NCBI GenBank assembly: GCA_041394405.1
Contig: JAWKIF010000008.1
Span: 1 to 64,000 of the forward strand
Direction of reading: 5' to 3'
Length of the DNA stretch: 64,000 nt
Origin: Microthrix sp041394405
GTDB lineage: Bacteria > Actinomycetota > Acidimicrobiia > Acidimicrobiales > Microtrichaceae
In this document: positions 16,844 to 26,004 of the stretch, one piece after another
How positions within the stretch are numbered: the stretch's first letter is position 1
Layout of the letters: each line of letters opens with the position of its first letter
Notes under the pieces: generated by a model
Databases searched by the model: none
The model's input: the letters and a program-made list of their open reading frames with translations, nothing else
What the model was told of the DNA's origin: nothing
Position numbers and translations under genes: made by a program

Positions 16844-17673
16844 CCGCCATCACCACCACCGCCACCCCGCTGCGTCCCTCCCTCCCCAGGGACGTCGCTC
16901 GCGCCCGCCCGGCCGGGTTCTTCGCCGACGTTTCCCACATCGCCGGCCGAGCGTTGCGGGCGGTGCCGAAGGATCTCGAGTCGGTGATGCCGCCGGTGCT
17001 GATCGCAGTGTTCTTCTTCGCCGTCAACATCGCCACCTTGTCCCGGCTCACCGAAGGCTCCATCAACGGCTTCGACTACACCGCATTTCAAATGCCCACG
17101 GCCATTCTGCTGGGGGTGACCGGGGTCTCCCGAGCACCGTCGCTGGTGCTCGACGTCCAGGACGGCTACCTCGACCGATTGCTCCTCACGCCCGTCAGCC
17201 GCCTGGCGATCCTGCTGGGTCACATGGTGGCCGATGTCGTGGTCGCAGCGGCGCTCACCCTGCCGATCCTGGGCCTGGGACTGGTGCTGGGCGTCGATTT
17301 CCAGTCGGGCGTGCTGGGCATGGTGGTGTTCGTGGCCCTGGCCGCCCTGTGGAGCCTGGCGTTTGCGGGATTCGGATACGCCATCGCACTCAAGACGGGC
17401 AACCCTGCCGCGGTGCAGTCCAGCTTCTTGTTGTTCTTCCCGTTCCTGTTCATGACCACCTCCTACGTCCCTCGTGAGCAGCTGTCCGGGTGGCTCGACA
17501 AGGTGGCTGCGGTCAACCCGGTGACCTACCTGTTGGAGGGCCTGCGGTCGCTCGCCCTCGATGGGTGGGCGCTGGGCGACCTGGCGTCGTCGCTCGTCGC
17601 CATCGCGCTCCTCGGGACGCTCAGCATGTCGCTGTGCTTCGCAGCGCTTCGCAGCCGGACGCGGCAGTCCTGA
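16840..17673 (+). CDS. ABC-2 type exporter permease, DrrB-like
   Basis: A 277-residue membrane protein with about six helices; the segment SSFLLFFPFLFMTTSYVPREQLSGWL and the following NPVTYLLEGLR match the ABC-2 signature of DrrB-type permeases. It pairs with the ATPase that overlaps it by ATGA. The N-terminal 40 residues are cytoplasmic. Confidence 0.88.
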   Translation: MTAITTTATPLRPSLPRDVARARPAGFFADVSHIAGRALRAVPKDLESVMPPVLIAVFFFAVNIATLSRLTEGSINGFDYTAFQMPTAILLGVTGVSRAPSLVLDVQDGYLDRLLLTPVSRLAILLGHMVADVVVAAALTLPILGLGLVLGVDFQSGVLGMVVFVALAALWSLAFAGFGYAIALKTGNPAAVQSSFLLFFPFLFMTTSYVPREQLSGWLDKVAAVNPVTYLLEGLRSLALDGWALGDLASSLVAIALLGTLSMSLCFAALRSRTRQS

Positions 17674-17674
17674 G

Positions 17675-18706
17675 GTGAGCACCGACCCCACGGCGCGGGC
17701 GCTGAGGCTGCTCGGGCTGCTCCAGGCGCATCGCTTCTGGAGGGGCTCCGAGCTGGCCGAACGGCTGGGCGTCAGCGAGCGCACGGTGCGGCGCGACATC
17801 GATCGACTCCGGGAACTGGGCTACCCGGTCGACGCGTCCGTCGGGGTCGATGGTGGCTATCAGCTTGCGGCGGGCTCCCGGCTCCCGCCGTTGTTGGTGG
17901 ACGACGACGAGGCCATCGCGCTGGCCGTCGGGCTCCAGGCGGCGGCCGTCGCCTCGATCGTCGGCATCGAGGAGTCCAGCGTTCGGGTGATGGCCAAGCT
18001 GGCCCAGATCCTTCCGGATCGGCTGCGTCGCCGGGTGGAGGCCATCCAACACAGCGTCGAGGTGTTGCGATGGTCGCCCGGCGGCGATCAGGTGTCCGCG
18101 GCCGACCTCACCGTGTTGACGCAGGGGTGTCGCGACACCGAGGAGGTGCGCTTCGGGTACCAACGGCGCGACGGCGAGGTCTCGCGACGGCTGGTCGAAC
18201 CCCACCAGCTGGTGTCGGTCGGTCGGCGTTGGTACCTGGCGGCGTGGGACCTTCGGCGGGAGGACTGGCGCACGTTCCGGGTGGACCGCATGGATGACGT
18301 CCGACTCGCCGGTCGCCGATTTGCGCCCCGTCAATTGCCCGCCGCCGATGCCGCCACGTACGTCGCCGCCTCGCTCAAGGCCGCCCGCCCGACCGACCTG
18401 TCGGCCTTGCTGGTGGTCACCGGCGAGCCGGGGGAGGTCCGAGGCATCGCGGGATGGTTGGGCGCCGACGTCGAGCCGATCGACTCGGAGCGTCGCGAGG
18501 CCGACCCTCAAGGTGGCGCCGCCAGGTTTCGGGTGGGCCTTGGCGCCGGGTCGATCGAGCGGTTGACCATCTCGATCGCTGCTCTCGCCGCAAATCTCGA
18601 GGTTGAGATTCAGTCCGGCCCGCCCGGTTTGACGGACACCTTGGCCCAGGCCGGTCAACGTCTCGCCAACGCCGCGAGCCGGACGGCACGGCCGCACCAG
18701 GGCTGA
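17675..18706 (+). CDS. WYL-domain transcriptional regulator
   Basis: A 343-residue regulator. An N-terminal winged helix (ELAERLGVSERTVRRDIDRL, residues ~20-45) is followed by a WYL domain; the signature stretch is GRRWYLAAWDLRREDWRTFR. WYL domains sense ligands, often nucleic acid or nucleotide products. The GTG start lies 1 bp after the permease stop, so it is probably a local regulator of the exporter. No operator was identified. Confidence 0.88.
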   Translation: MSTDPTARALRLLGLLQAHRFWRGSELAERLGVSERTVRRDIDRLRELGYPVDASVGVDGGYQLAAGSRLPPLLVDDDEAIALAVGLQAAAVASIVGIEESSVRVMAKLAQILPDRLRRRVEAIQHSVEVLRWSPGGDQVSAADLTVLTQGCRDTEEVRFGYQRRDGEVSRRLVEPHQLVSVGRRWYLAAWDLRREDWRTFRVDRMDDVRLAGRRFAPRQLPAADAATYVAASLKAARPTDLSALLVVTGEPGEVRGIAGWLGADVEPIDSERREADPQGGAARFRVGLGAGSIERLTISIAALAANLEVEIQSGPPGLTDTLAQAGQRLANAASRTARPHQG

Positions 18707-18746
18707 CCCACCGGTGTGCGCAGCCTTCGTTGTCACTGCGCGTTCC

Positions 18747-18752
18747 TAGCGT
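18747..18752 (+). promoter_or_regulatory. putative leaderless -10 box for radA
   Basis: TAGCGT, 6 nt before the ATG at 18759. Confidence 0.5.
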
Positions 18753-18758
18753 GGTGTC

Positions 18759-20195
18759 ATGGCTGCAAAACCCTCCATCTCCTCGACCTACTCCTGCGAG
18801 GCGTGCGGACACATCGAGCCGAAGTGGTCGGGGCGCTGCGGTGCCTGCGGCGACTGGAACACGTTGGTCGAGGCCGGCCCCGTCGTCGACGACGGCCCCA
18901 TCCCGCACCGTCCGGGCACGGTTCAGTCCATCGGCTCGGTGTCCGACGCGGCCGAGGAGATCCTGGCCTCCGGCATGGACGAGCTCGACCGCACGCTGGG
19001 CGGGGGGCTCACCGGTGCGTCGGTCACCCTCATCGGCGGCGAACCAGGGGTGGGCAAGAGCACGCTGTTGTTGCAGGTGGCGGGCGGGGCCGCCCGATCC
19101 GGCCGGCGGGTGCTGTACGTGAGCGCCGAGGAATCGGCCGCTCAGATCCGGCGCCGGGCCAACCGGCTGGGTGCGGTGGTCGCCGGGTTGGATGTGTTGG
19201 CCGAGACCCGCCTGGACGCGGTGCTGGGCCGCATGGCCGAGTGCCGGCCCGAACTCATGGTGGTGGACTCGGTGCACACGCTGTTCGACCCGTCGGTCAG
19301 CGGGGTGCCGGGCTCGGTCACCCAGGTGCGGGAGGCCGCCAACCGGCTGGTGGCCGCGGCCCGTCGCACTGGCGCCGCGGTGGTACTGGTGGGTCACGTG
19401 ACCAAGGACGGAGGGCTGGCCGGCCCCCGGGTGCTCGAGCACACCGTCGACACCGTCATGCACTTCGAGGGCGACCGCGACGGTGCGTTGCGCCTGCTGC
19501 GCGTGGTGAAGCACCGCTTCGGTGCCACCGACCGAGTGGGCCTGTTCCGCATGGGTCGACACGGCCTGGAGCCGCTGGACGACCCGTCCGGGCTACTGCT
19601 GGCCGACCGCAAGGCGGGGGTACCGGGCTCGGCGGTGGTGGCGGTGTTGGAGGGTCGTCGGCCGCTGCTGGTGGAGGTGCAGGCGCTGGTCAGCGCCCGT
19701 CCGGGGGGCGGCGGCAACGGCAGCCGCACCGTCACCGGACTGTCGCCCAAACGGATCGACCTGATCCTGGCGGTGCTGGCCCAGCGTGCGGGGCTGAACC
19801 TGGCCAGCGCCGACGTCTTTGTGTCGGTGGCCGGCGGGCTTACGGTGCGCGAACCGGCGGTCGATCTGGCCGTGGCCACGGCGCTGACGTCGGCGGCCAC
19901 CCAACGCAGCGTGCCGCCCGATGTCATGGTGGTTGGCGAGGTGGGCCTCACCGGCGAGCTGCGGGCCGTGCCCGAACCCACCCGCCGTATCGCCGAGGCG
20001 GCCAGGCTGGGTTTCGGGCGCATCGTGGCGCCCTACGGTTCCGGTGATCCGGATTCGCCCTGCGCGTTGTCGGCCGAGCCCGCTGGTCCTGGCCGGCAGG
20101 CCGGCGCCGACGACGGCACGGTCCACACCGTCGGAACGCTGGGGGAGGCCCTCGCGGCGGTGGCGCTCACCGAGTCCAACCTTCGAGCCGTGTGA
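18759..20195 (+). CDS. radA: DNA repair protein RadA/Sms
   Basis: A 478-residue branch-migration ATPase used in recombination. N-terminal zinc finger (CEACGxxxxxxxGRCGACGDW), RecA-like domain with Walker A GEPGVGKST, the RadA-specific KHRFG (usually KNRFG) motif and a C-terminal Lon-protease-like domain ending in a GLTGELRAVPEP motif. Length is normal. disA lies downstream after a small DUF1801 gene, the radA-disA neighbourhood also seen in Bacillus. Confidence 0.96.
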   Translation: MAAKPSISSTYSCEACGHIEPKWSGRCGACGDWNTLVEAGPVVDDGPIPHRPGTVQSIGSVSDAAEEILASGMDELDRTLGGGLTGASVTLIGGEPGVGKSTLLLQVAGGAARSGRRVLYVSAEESAAQIRRRANRLGAVVAGLDVLAETRLDAVLGRMAECRPELMVVDSVHTLFDPSVSGVPGSVTQVREAANRLVAAARRTGAAVVLVGHVTKDGGLAGPRVLEHTVDTVMHFEGDRDGALRLLRVVKHRFGATDRVGLFRMGRHGLEPLDDPSGLLLADRKAGVPGSAVVAVLEGRRPLLVEVQALVSARPGGGGNGSRTVTGLSPKRIDLILAVLAQRAGLNLASADVFVSVAGGLTVREPAVDLAVATALTSAATQRSVPPDVMVVGEVGLTGELRAVPEPTRRIAEAARLGFGRIVAPYGSGDPDSPCALSAEPAGPGRQAGADDGTVHTVGTLGEALAAVALTESNLRAV

Positions 20196-20297
20196 CGACC
20201 GCTGTCCCGGGAAGCAAGGCACAACGCACCTCGCCCATGCGAGCCGGGCGTGGTGGCGTTCCGTGAGAACCTGGATCGTGTGCGCGAGGATTCGCGC

Positions 20298-20690
20298 ATG
20301 GCAGGAACGGTGATTGACGGCTACCTCGATGCATTGGACGAGCCGAAGCGACGGACGCTGCGGCAGCTGCGCGCTGCGATTCTCGATCTCGTGCCGCAAG
20401 CCGAAGAGTGCCTGTCGTACGGTATGCCGGCCTTCAAGGTCGATGGGGAGGTGGTCGCCGGGTTTGCTGCGTTCACGAACCACCTGAGCTACCTCCCACA
20501 CAGCGGCAGCGTCCTGAGCGAACTCGCGGACGAGGTCGCCGACTACCCGACCTCCAAGGGCGCGCTCAGGTTCGCGGTCGATGAACCGCTTCCGAGTGCC
20601 CTGGTGGAGCGGCTGGTGACCGCCCGGCTGGCGGCCATCTCCGGCGATCGGTACCCAGAGCGGCGTCGCCGGCGACCTCGCCTCACGTGA
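20298..20690 (+). CDS. DUF1801 / YdhG-like protein
   Basis: A 130-residue protein. GYLDALDEPKRRTLRQLRAAIL and the SYGMPAFK motif identify the DUF1801 family (YdhG/YyaG fold; a B. subtilis member, Fra, is an iron chaperone, but most are uncharacterised). The start ATG at 20298 is preferred because the 16 upstream in-frame residues lack family similarity. It interrupts the radA-disA pair. Confidence 0.8.
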   Translation: MAGTVIDGYLDALDEPKRRTLRQLRAAILDLVPQAEECLSYGMPAFKVDGEVVAGFAAFTNHLSYLPHSGSVLSELADEVADYPTSKGALRFAVDEPLPSALVERLVTARLAAISGDRYPERRRRRPRLT

Positions 20691-20863
20691 GGCACGACCC
20701 GGAGGGGATCGTCCCGTCCGTCGTCCTTCCGCCTGTGTGCGCGCTCGCCCGCCCGCTGCGGAGTGCTCGCGGCACCGTCCAGGATGGCTCCTGCGATCGG
20801 CGGCGATGAAGGGGCCGGGCGCAGGGTGGCGCCATCACGACGTGGAGTGGGCGGGCCTCCCGC

Positions 20864-20869
20864 TACGAT
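20864..20869 (+). promoter_or_regulatory. putative leaderless -10 box for disA
   Basis: TACGAT, 6 nt before the GTG at 20876. Confidence 0.5.
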
Positions 20870-20875
20870 CAGGGT

Positions 20876-21946
20876 GTGATCCCGCGCCGCAAACAAGAAC
20901 TCTGGGACGCGCTCTCGTCGGTTGCGCCCGGAACGAACCTGCGGGAGGGCTTGGACCGCATCTCCAAGGCCCGCATGGGGGCGCTGATCGTGGTGGGCGA
21001 CGGGCCGGACGTGCTCAACGTGTGCTCGGGCGGGTTCCTGCTGGACGCCGCCTTCACACCGCAGCGCCTCAGCGAGCTGGCCAAGATGGACGGCGCCATC
21101 ATCCTGTCGTCCGATTCGTCACGGATTGCCAGGGCCAACGTGCACCTGGTGCCCAACCCCAACGTGCCCACCACCGAAACCGGCACCCGACACCGCACCG
21201 CCGAGCGCGTGGCCCGGTCGGTGGGCGTGCCGGTGGCCACCGTCTCCGAGGACATGGCGGTGCTCACCGTGTACCGGGGCGACGAGAAGTACCAGCTGGA
21301 GTCGATCCCCAACATCCTCAACCGCTGCGATCAGGCGCTGCAGACCCTGGAGCGCTACAAGAGCCGCCTGAACGAGGAGCTGGCCAGCCTGACCGCCCAC
21401 GAGGTGGAGGGGCTGGTCACCCTGCGCGACGTGATCGTGGTGCTGCAGCGTTCCGAGATGGTCAGCCGCATCGCTGATGAGTTGCGCCATCACCTGATCG
21501 AGTTGGGGGCCGATGGGCGGCTGGTCCGCCTGCAGCTGTTGGAAATGATGGCGGGCGTGGGCGACGAGCAGACCTACGTCGTGCGCGACTACGCGCCGGA
21601 CCACATGAAGCCGGACGAGGCGCTGGCACGGTTGAGCGAGCTGGACCCCGGCGAGGTCACCGATCCCGACGACGTCGGAGACGTGCTTGGCCTCAGCGGG
21701 GAACTGCTGGACCTCGATCAGTCCATGCAGCCCCGGGGCTACCGCATCCTGGGCCGCATCCTGCCTCGTTTGCCCGAGCCGGTGATCGAGGCCGTCGTGG
21801 GCCACTGCGGCCGCTTCGACAAGCTGATGCGGGCCTCTACCGAGGAACTCTCCCGGGTGGACGGCGTGACCGAGCAGCTGGCGGCCGTGATCCGTGACGG
21901 GCTCAGCCAGCAGGCCGAGTCGTCCATCCTCACCCGCTACCAGTAG
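20876..21946 (+). CDS. disA: DNA integrity scanning diadenylate cyclase DisA
   Basis: A 356-residue enzyme that makes c-di-AMP from two ATP and scans DNA. The DAC domain carries MDGAIIL (DGA) and GTRHRTAER (RHR); the middle helical spine is followed by a C-terminal helix-hairpin-helix DNA-binding domain (EELSRVDGVTEQLAAVIRDG). Normal length. GTG start without a ribosome site, probably leaderless. The next gene begins 11 bp later and may be co-transcribed. Confidence 0.96.
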   Translation: MIPRRKQELWDALSSVAPGTNLREGLDRISKARMGALIVVGDGPDVLNVCSGGFLLDAAFTPQRLSELAKMDGAIILSSDSSRIARANVHLVPNPNVPTTETGTRHRTAERVARSVGVPVATVSEDMAVLTVYRGDEKYQLESIPNILNRCDQALQTLERYKSRLNEELASLTAHEVEGLVTLRDVIVVLQRSEMVSRIADELRHHLIELGADGRLVRLQLLEMMAGVGDEQTYVVRDYAPDHMKPDEALARLSELDPGEVTDPDDVGDVLGLSGELLDLDQSMQPRGYRILGRILPRLPEPVIEAVVGHCGRFDKLMRASTEELSRVDGVTEQLAAVIRDGLSQQAESSILTRYQ

Positions 21947-21956
21947 GGGAGGCGCC

Positions 21957-22646
21957 GTGCGCATCACCCTGTCCACCGGAACGCCCGCCGAGCTGGCCAG
22001 ACCATCTCTCGGCGAGGCCACCCTTGGGTTGGTGTTGCTCCCCGACATCGGCGGTCTGCGACCGCTCTTCGATGAGCATGCCCGGCGCCTGGCCGACGAG
22101 CAGGGTTGGGTGGTCGTGGAACCCGAGCCGTGGCCGGGCCGTGAGCACCTCGACCTTCAGGCCCGGCTGGCGGCCGTTTCGACGCTGCGCGACGACGAGA
22201 AGCTGGCCGATGCGCTGGCCGCCGCCGAGGCCACGGGCTGCGAGCGCGTCGGGGTGATGGGGTTCTGCATGGGCGGGATGTACGCCATGAAGGCGGCGGG
22301 CAGCGGTCGCTTCGACGCCGCGGTGGCCTTCTACGGCATGATCCGCATGCCCGAGGCCTGGAGGTCGCCACACCAGGCCGACGCCATCGACTCGGTCGCC
22401 GCCGAGGGGGCCTGCCCGGTGCTGGCCCTCTGTGGCACGGAGGACCCGTGGTTGCCCGCCGCCGAGGTGGACGAGTTGGCACAGGTGGCATCGGTTGTTC
22501 GCTACCCGGGGGCGGATCACGGGTTCGTCCAGGACCCGGACCGGGACTCCTATCGAGCGGAGGATGCCGCCGATGCCTGGGCGCGGGCGCTGGGCTTTCT
22601 CCGGACCGGTGGCAGCACTCCAGGCCCGGGAGACACCACAACGTGA
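21957..22646 (+). CDS. dienelactone hydrolase family protein
   Basis: A 229-residue alpha/beta hydrolase. The nucleophile elbow GFCMGG (Cys104), acid TEDPW (Asp163) and base ADHGF (His188) form the Cys-Asp-His triad of the DLH family. The natural substrate is unknown; family members hydrolyse dienelactones and other esters. The GTG start has GGGGAGG 5 nt upstream, and the stop overlaps the next start by GTGA. Confidence 0.85.
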   Translation: MRITLSTGTPAELARPSLGEATLGLVLLPDIGGLRPLFDEHARRLADEQGWVVVEPEPWPGREHLDLQARLAAVSTLRDDEKLADALAAAEATGCERVGVMGFCMGGMYAMKAAGSGRFDAAVAFYGMIRMPEAWRSPHQADAIDSVAAEGACPVLALCGTEDPWLPAAEVDELAQVASVVRYPGADHGFVQDPDRDSYRAEDAADAWARALGFLRTGGSTPGPGDTTT

Positions 22647-23761
22647 ACGCCGACCCGACCGAACCGGCCGATCCACTCAGCGCTGTCGAAGTGCGCGTGC
22701 TGGGGTGCCTGCTGGAGAAGGAGCTCACCGTTCCCTCCACCTATCCCCTCACCCTCAACAGCCTGGTGACGGCTACCAACCAGTCCTCCGGCCGCAACCC
22801 GATCATGGAGTTGGGCGAGGTCGAGGTCAGCGCTGCCCTCGACCGGCTTCGGGAACGATCGCTGATCCGCCGCGTGCACCCTCGGCCCGGGGAGCGACGT
22901 GAGAAGTACCGTCAGGTGGCCGACGAGGTGTTGGAGCTGTCCGGGGGCCGCCGGGCCGTTCTCACGCTGCTGATGTTGCGCGGGCCGCAGACCCCGGGCG
23001 AGCTGAACAGCCGGTCCGGACGCCTGCACGGCTTCGCCGACCTGGCCGAGGTGGACGAGGCGCTGGGCGAGTTGGCCGGTCGCACCGTTCCCCTGGTGCG
23101 GGAGCTGGCTCGTCAGCCCGGCCGCCGGGAGAACCGCTGGGCGCACCTGCTGGGCGGGGACGGGCCCGACGATGCGGTGGGTGCCGGGCCACCACTGGGC
23201 GACGCGTCGGCGGCAGCCCCCCGGCCCGCCGCCCCGCCATCTGCCACCCCGGCCGCAGCGGCGTTCTCGATGTCGCCGGCCCTGGACCCCTTCCGGCCGC
23301 TCTTGGGCCGGTGGGAGGGCACCGGGGTGGGGGAGTACCCCACGATCGACGGCTTCGCCTATACCGAGGCCATCACGTTTGCGCCCTTGGCCGACAAGCC
23401 GGTGATCCAGTACACCTCCACCACCAAGCACGCCGACGACGGCCGTCCCCTGCACGCCGAGACGGGGTACCTGCGGGTGATCGGCGAGGCAGCGGTCGAG
23501 CTGGTCGTGGCCCAGGCGCCCGGGTTGATCGAGGCCGGATCGGGCATCGCCACCCATCCGGGCGGAGCAGATGACCGCCACGCGGTTCGGTTGGCGATCG
23601 ACTCCACAGTGGTGGCCGGCGCACCCACCGCCAAGGAGGTCACGGCCACCGAGCGGCGCTACCTGGTCACCGGCGATCGCCTGACCTACGACGTCGCCAT
23701 GGCCGCCGTGGGTGAGCCCATGACCCACCACCTCACCGCCGAGTTGCACCGGATCGCCTGA
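22643..23761 (+). CDS. DUF480 (YceH-type) protein fused to a nitrobindin-like beta-barrel
   Basis: A 372-residue two-domain protein. Residues ~12-170 are DUF480 (VLGCLLEKELTVPSTYPLTLN signature, two winged-helix units). A Pro/Ala linker (~175-210) leads to a nitrobindin/THAP4-type haem-binding barrel (about 213-372): GxWxGxG at 222-, GEYPTI, RPLHAETGY, and a C-terminal THHL that holds the haem-ligand His in known members. Nitrobindins bind ferric haem and NO/peroxynitrite. Joining it to a DNA-binding-like module suggests a haem or NO sensor; this is inference. Coupled to the hydrolase by GTGA. Confidence 0.75.
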   Translation: MNADPTEPADPLSAVEVRVLGCLLEKELTVPSTYPLTLNSLVTATNQSSGRNPIMELGEVEVSAALDRLRERSLIRRVHPRPGERREKYRQVADEVLELSGGRRAVLTLLMLRGPQTPGELNSRSGRLHGFADLAEVDEALGELAGRTVPLVRELARQPGRRENRWAHLLGGDGPDDAVGAGPPLGDASAAAPRPAAPPSATPAAAAFSMSPALDPFRPLLGRWEGTGVGEYPTIDGFAYTEAITFAPLADKPVIQYTSTTKHADDGRPLHAETGYLRVIGEAAVELVVAQAPGLIEAGSGIATHPGGADDRHAVRLAIDSTVVAGAPTAKEVTATERRYLVTGDRLTYDVAMAAVGEPMTHHLTAELHRIA

Positions 23762-23787
23762 GGTCCAGCGCTTCAGGCTGGGCCGTT

Positions 23788-24033
23788 TCAGCCCTTCAGG
23801 CTGTGCCACTTCTGGAGCGCCCGCTTGTGGCCGTTGGCGCCCGACTTGGCGACGCCCCCGTCCCGGGCCTCCTTCACTTCCTTTTCCAGCTTCTTCAGGA
23901 GGCCGTGGAGATCGTCCTCGGGACCGGCGGCCATGACGGCCTCGTAGGCCACATGAACCTCGCCCAGGTCCTCTCGCACCTTGGCGTACTCCGATTCCAG
24001 CTTTGCTCGGATCTGGTTTGGGTCGTCGCTCAT
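23788..24033 (-). CDS. small coiled-coil protein of unknown function
   Basis: An 81-residue acidic/basic helical protein (heptad-like KLESEYAKVREDL and LLKKLEKEVKEARDGG) ending in a basic WHSLKG tail. No family recognised. It sits 18 bp downstream of the Crp/Fnr gene on the same strand and may be co-transcribed. The start ATG has GAGGGGAAAC-like spacing region upstream, GGGGA at 24037. Confidence 0.55.
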   Translation of the reverse strand: MSDDPNQIRAKLESEYAKVREDLGEVHVAYEAVMAAGPEDDLHGLLKKLEKEVKEARDGGVAKSGANGHKRALQKWHSLKG

Positions 24034-24051
24034 GAGGGGAAACTAGCCGCC

Positions 24052-24708
24052 TCAGCGGGCCCGAATCTCCAGCTCGCGGCGCTTCAGGATGCTGTAGCTG
24101 CGCTCGTTCTGCTCGATCCAGCCCAGCCGCATGAACGCCGAAATGGCCTTGTTCACCCGCTCTCGGCTGGCGCCGATGAGCCCGGCCAGCTCCTCCTGGG
24201 TGATGGGGATCTCGAAGCTGTCGGCATCGCCGGCCAGCTCCAGCAGGCGCTTGGCGGTGCGCCCGGTGACGTCGAGGAAGAACGCGTCGGCGAGTGCGGC
24301 GTCCATCTGCCGCAGCCGTTGGCTGAGCATCTTGACCACCTCCCACAACAGCGCTGGCCGCTCATCAAGAATGGCCCGCAGCGGGGTGAACGGCACCGAC
24401 AGCACCAGCGATGGTTCCAGGGCCCGGGCGTCGGCCGAGCGGCCGGTGCCGTCAAACAGGCTCATCTCGCCGAAGAGATCGCCGGCCTCCATGAGCGCCA
24501 CCATGGACTCTCGGCCGTCCACCGACCGGTTGCCGATGGCCACGCGGCCCGACTGCACCACGAAGAGCGTGTCGGCCGGTTCGCCCTCCTTGAACAACAC
24601 ATCGCCCCGCACCAGCTCCAGATCCTCGGAGGCGTCGAGTACCCGGTCGAGCTCGGCGTCTTCCAACGCCGCGAACAGGGTCACTTCAACTAGCTTCGAT
24701 CGTTCCAC
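24052..24708 (-). CDS. Crp/Fnr-family transcriptional regulator
   Basis: A 218-residue cyclic-nucleotide-binding regulator. The N-terminal cNMP domain has FGEMSLFDGTGRSADARA (phosphate-binding cassette with Glu and Arg in place), so a cyclic nucleotide is a likely ligand; the C-terminal winged helix has ITQEELAGLIGASRERVNKAI. No Cys cluster of Fnr type. GTG start with TAGGAT 6 nt upstream. Divergent from ispDF. Resembles Glx/Crp global regulators, but the regulon is unknown. Confidence 0.9.
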   Translation of the reverse strand: MERSKLVEVTLFAALEDAELDRVLDASEDLELVRGDVLFKEGEPADTLFVVQSGRVAIGNRSVDGRESMVALMEAGDLFGEMSLFDGTGRSADARALEPSLVLSVPFTPLRAILDERPALLWEVVKMLSQRLRQMDAALADAFFLDVTGRTAKRLLELAGDADSFEIPITQEELAGLIGASRERVNKAISAFMRLGWIEQNERSYSILKRRELEIRAR

Positions 24709-24714
24709 GCCGAC

Positions 24715-24720
24715 ATCCTA
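24715..24720 (-). promoter_or_regulatory. putative leaderless -10 box for the Crp/Fnr gene
   Basis: TAGGAT on the minus strand, 6 nt before the GTG at 24708. Confidence 0.5.
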
Positions 24721-24780
24721 GGGCCCACCTCGTAACGGGTTCGGAACGGCGGTGTCCAGACCAGTGCTGCGGAGCGTGAC

Positions 24781-26004
24781 ATGACAGGAGAGGTGTGGAC
24801 GGTGGTCGTGGCCGCCGGCTCTGGTCGTCGCTTTGGCGCAGCGAAGCAGTTCGTGCCCCTGGGCGGTCGCCCCCTGGTGGCATGGGCCATCGAGGCCGCC
24901 CTCGCCGTGTCCGATGGCGTGGTGGTCGTGCTGCCGGACGGCGTAGCCGAGCTGCCCGATGGCACGCCCGACGTCCAACGGATCGTTGCCGGTGGAGCCA
25001 CCCGCTCGGCCTCGGTGCGGGCCGGGTTGACCGCGGTGCCGTCCACCGCCGAGGTGGTGCTGGTGCACGACGGTGCCCGGCCCATGGCCGACGAGGCGCT
25101 CTTTCGCCGCCTCCTCGACGCAGTTGGCCCAACCGCCGATGCGGGCGAACCCGGCAGCGACCGGCCGGCCGGCGCCGCGGTGCCCGGCGTGGCCGTGGCA
25201 GACACCCTTCGCAGCCGGGACGGCGTGCCGGTGGATCGCGACACCGTGGTGGCGGTGCAGACCCCGCAGGCGTTCCGGGCCGAGGTGTTGCGCCGAGCAC
25301 ATGCGGGCGGTGGCGAGGCGACCGACGATGCGACGCTGTGCGAGGAGTTGGGTGCGCGGGTGGTGGTGGTGGAGGGCGACCCGTCGAACCTGAAGGTAAC
25401 GACACCCTCCGACCTGGCCGTGGCGGAGTCGTTGTTGGCCGCTCGCAGCCCGTCCCCGCTCCAGGTGGGAGACTTCGCCGATGAGGCCACCACCCATGCA
25501 GCCAGCAACCGGGACCAACTCATGACCCCGGAGCTGCGGGTGGGTAATGGGTTCGACATCCACCGATTCTCCGATGACCCGAGCCGCCGCTGCGTGCTGG
25601 GCGGGGTGGAGATCCCCGACTCCCCGGGGTTTGAGGCGCACAGCGATGGCGATGTGGTGGCCCATGCCGTGGCCGATGCACTGCTGGGTGCCGTCGGGCA
25701 GGGCGACATCGGCGCGATGTTTCCCGACACCGACCCGACCCACGCAGGTGCCGACTCGATGGAGCTGCTCGACGGCGTGGTGGCGCGCCTGGCGAGGGAC
25801 GGTTGGCGGGCGCTCAACGTCGACTGCTCGGTCATTGCCGAGCGCCCGAAGCTTGCCCCGCATCGGCCCGCCATGGTGGAGCGGTTGAGCGCCGTGGTGG
25901 GGGCGCCGGTCTCGGTGAAGGGCCGGCGGGCTGAGGGCGTGGGCTCGTTGGGCTCGGGTGAGGCGGTCGTCGCGCTGGCCTCGGCGCTGGTGGTGCGCTC
26001 GTGA
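24781..26004 (+). CDS. ispDF: bifunctional IspD/IspF
   Basis: A 407-residue fusion of two MEP-pathway enzymes. IspD (1-~220): AAGSGRRFGAAKQF nucleotide loop and VLVHDGARPM; transfers CMP to methylerythritol 4-phosphate. IspF (~245-407): NGFDIHRF and GDVVAHAVADALLG with the zinc ligands, and an AHSDGD motif; makes the cyclic diphosphate. They flank the IspE step, which is not here. Its end overlaps the next gene's GTG (GTGA), so they form an operon. Confidence 0.95.
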   Translation: MTGEVWTVVVAAGSGRRFGAAKQFVPLGGRPLVAWAIEAALAVSDGVVVVLPDGVAELPDGTPDVQRIVAGGATRSASVRAGLTAVPSTAEVVLVHDGARPMADEALFRRLLDAVGPTADAGEPGSDRPAGAAVPGVAVADTLRSRDGVPVDRDTVVAVQTPQAFRAEVLRRAHAGGGEATDDATLCEELGARVVVVEGDPSNLKVTTPSDLAVAESLLAARSPSPLQVGDFADEATTHAASNRDQLMTPELRVGNGFDIHRFSDDPSRRCVLGGVEIPDSPGFEAHSDGDVVAHAVADALLGAVGQGDIGAMFPDTDPTHAGADSMELLDGVVARLARDGWRALNVDCSVIAERPKLAPHRPAMVERLSAVVGAPVSVKGRRAEGVGSLGSGEAVVALASALVVRS

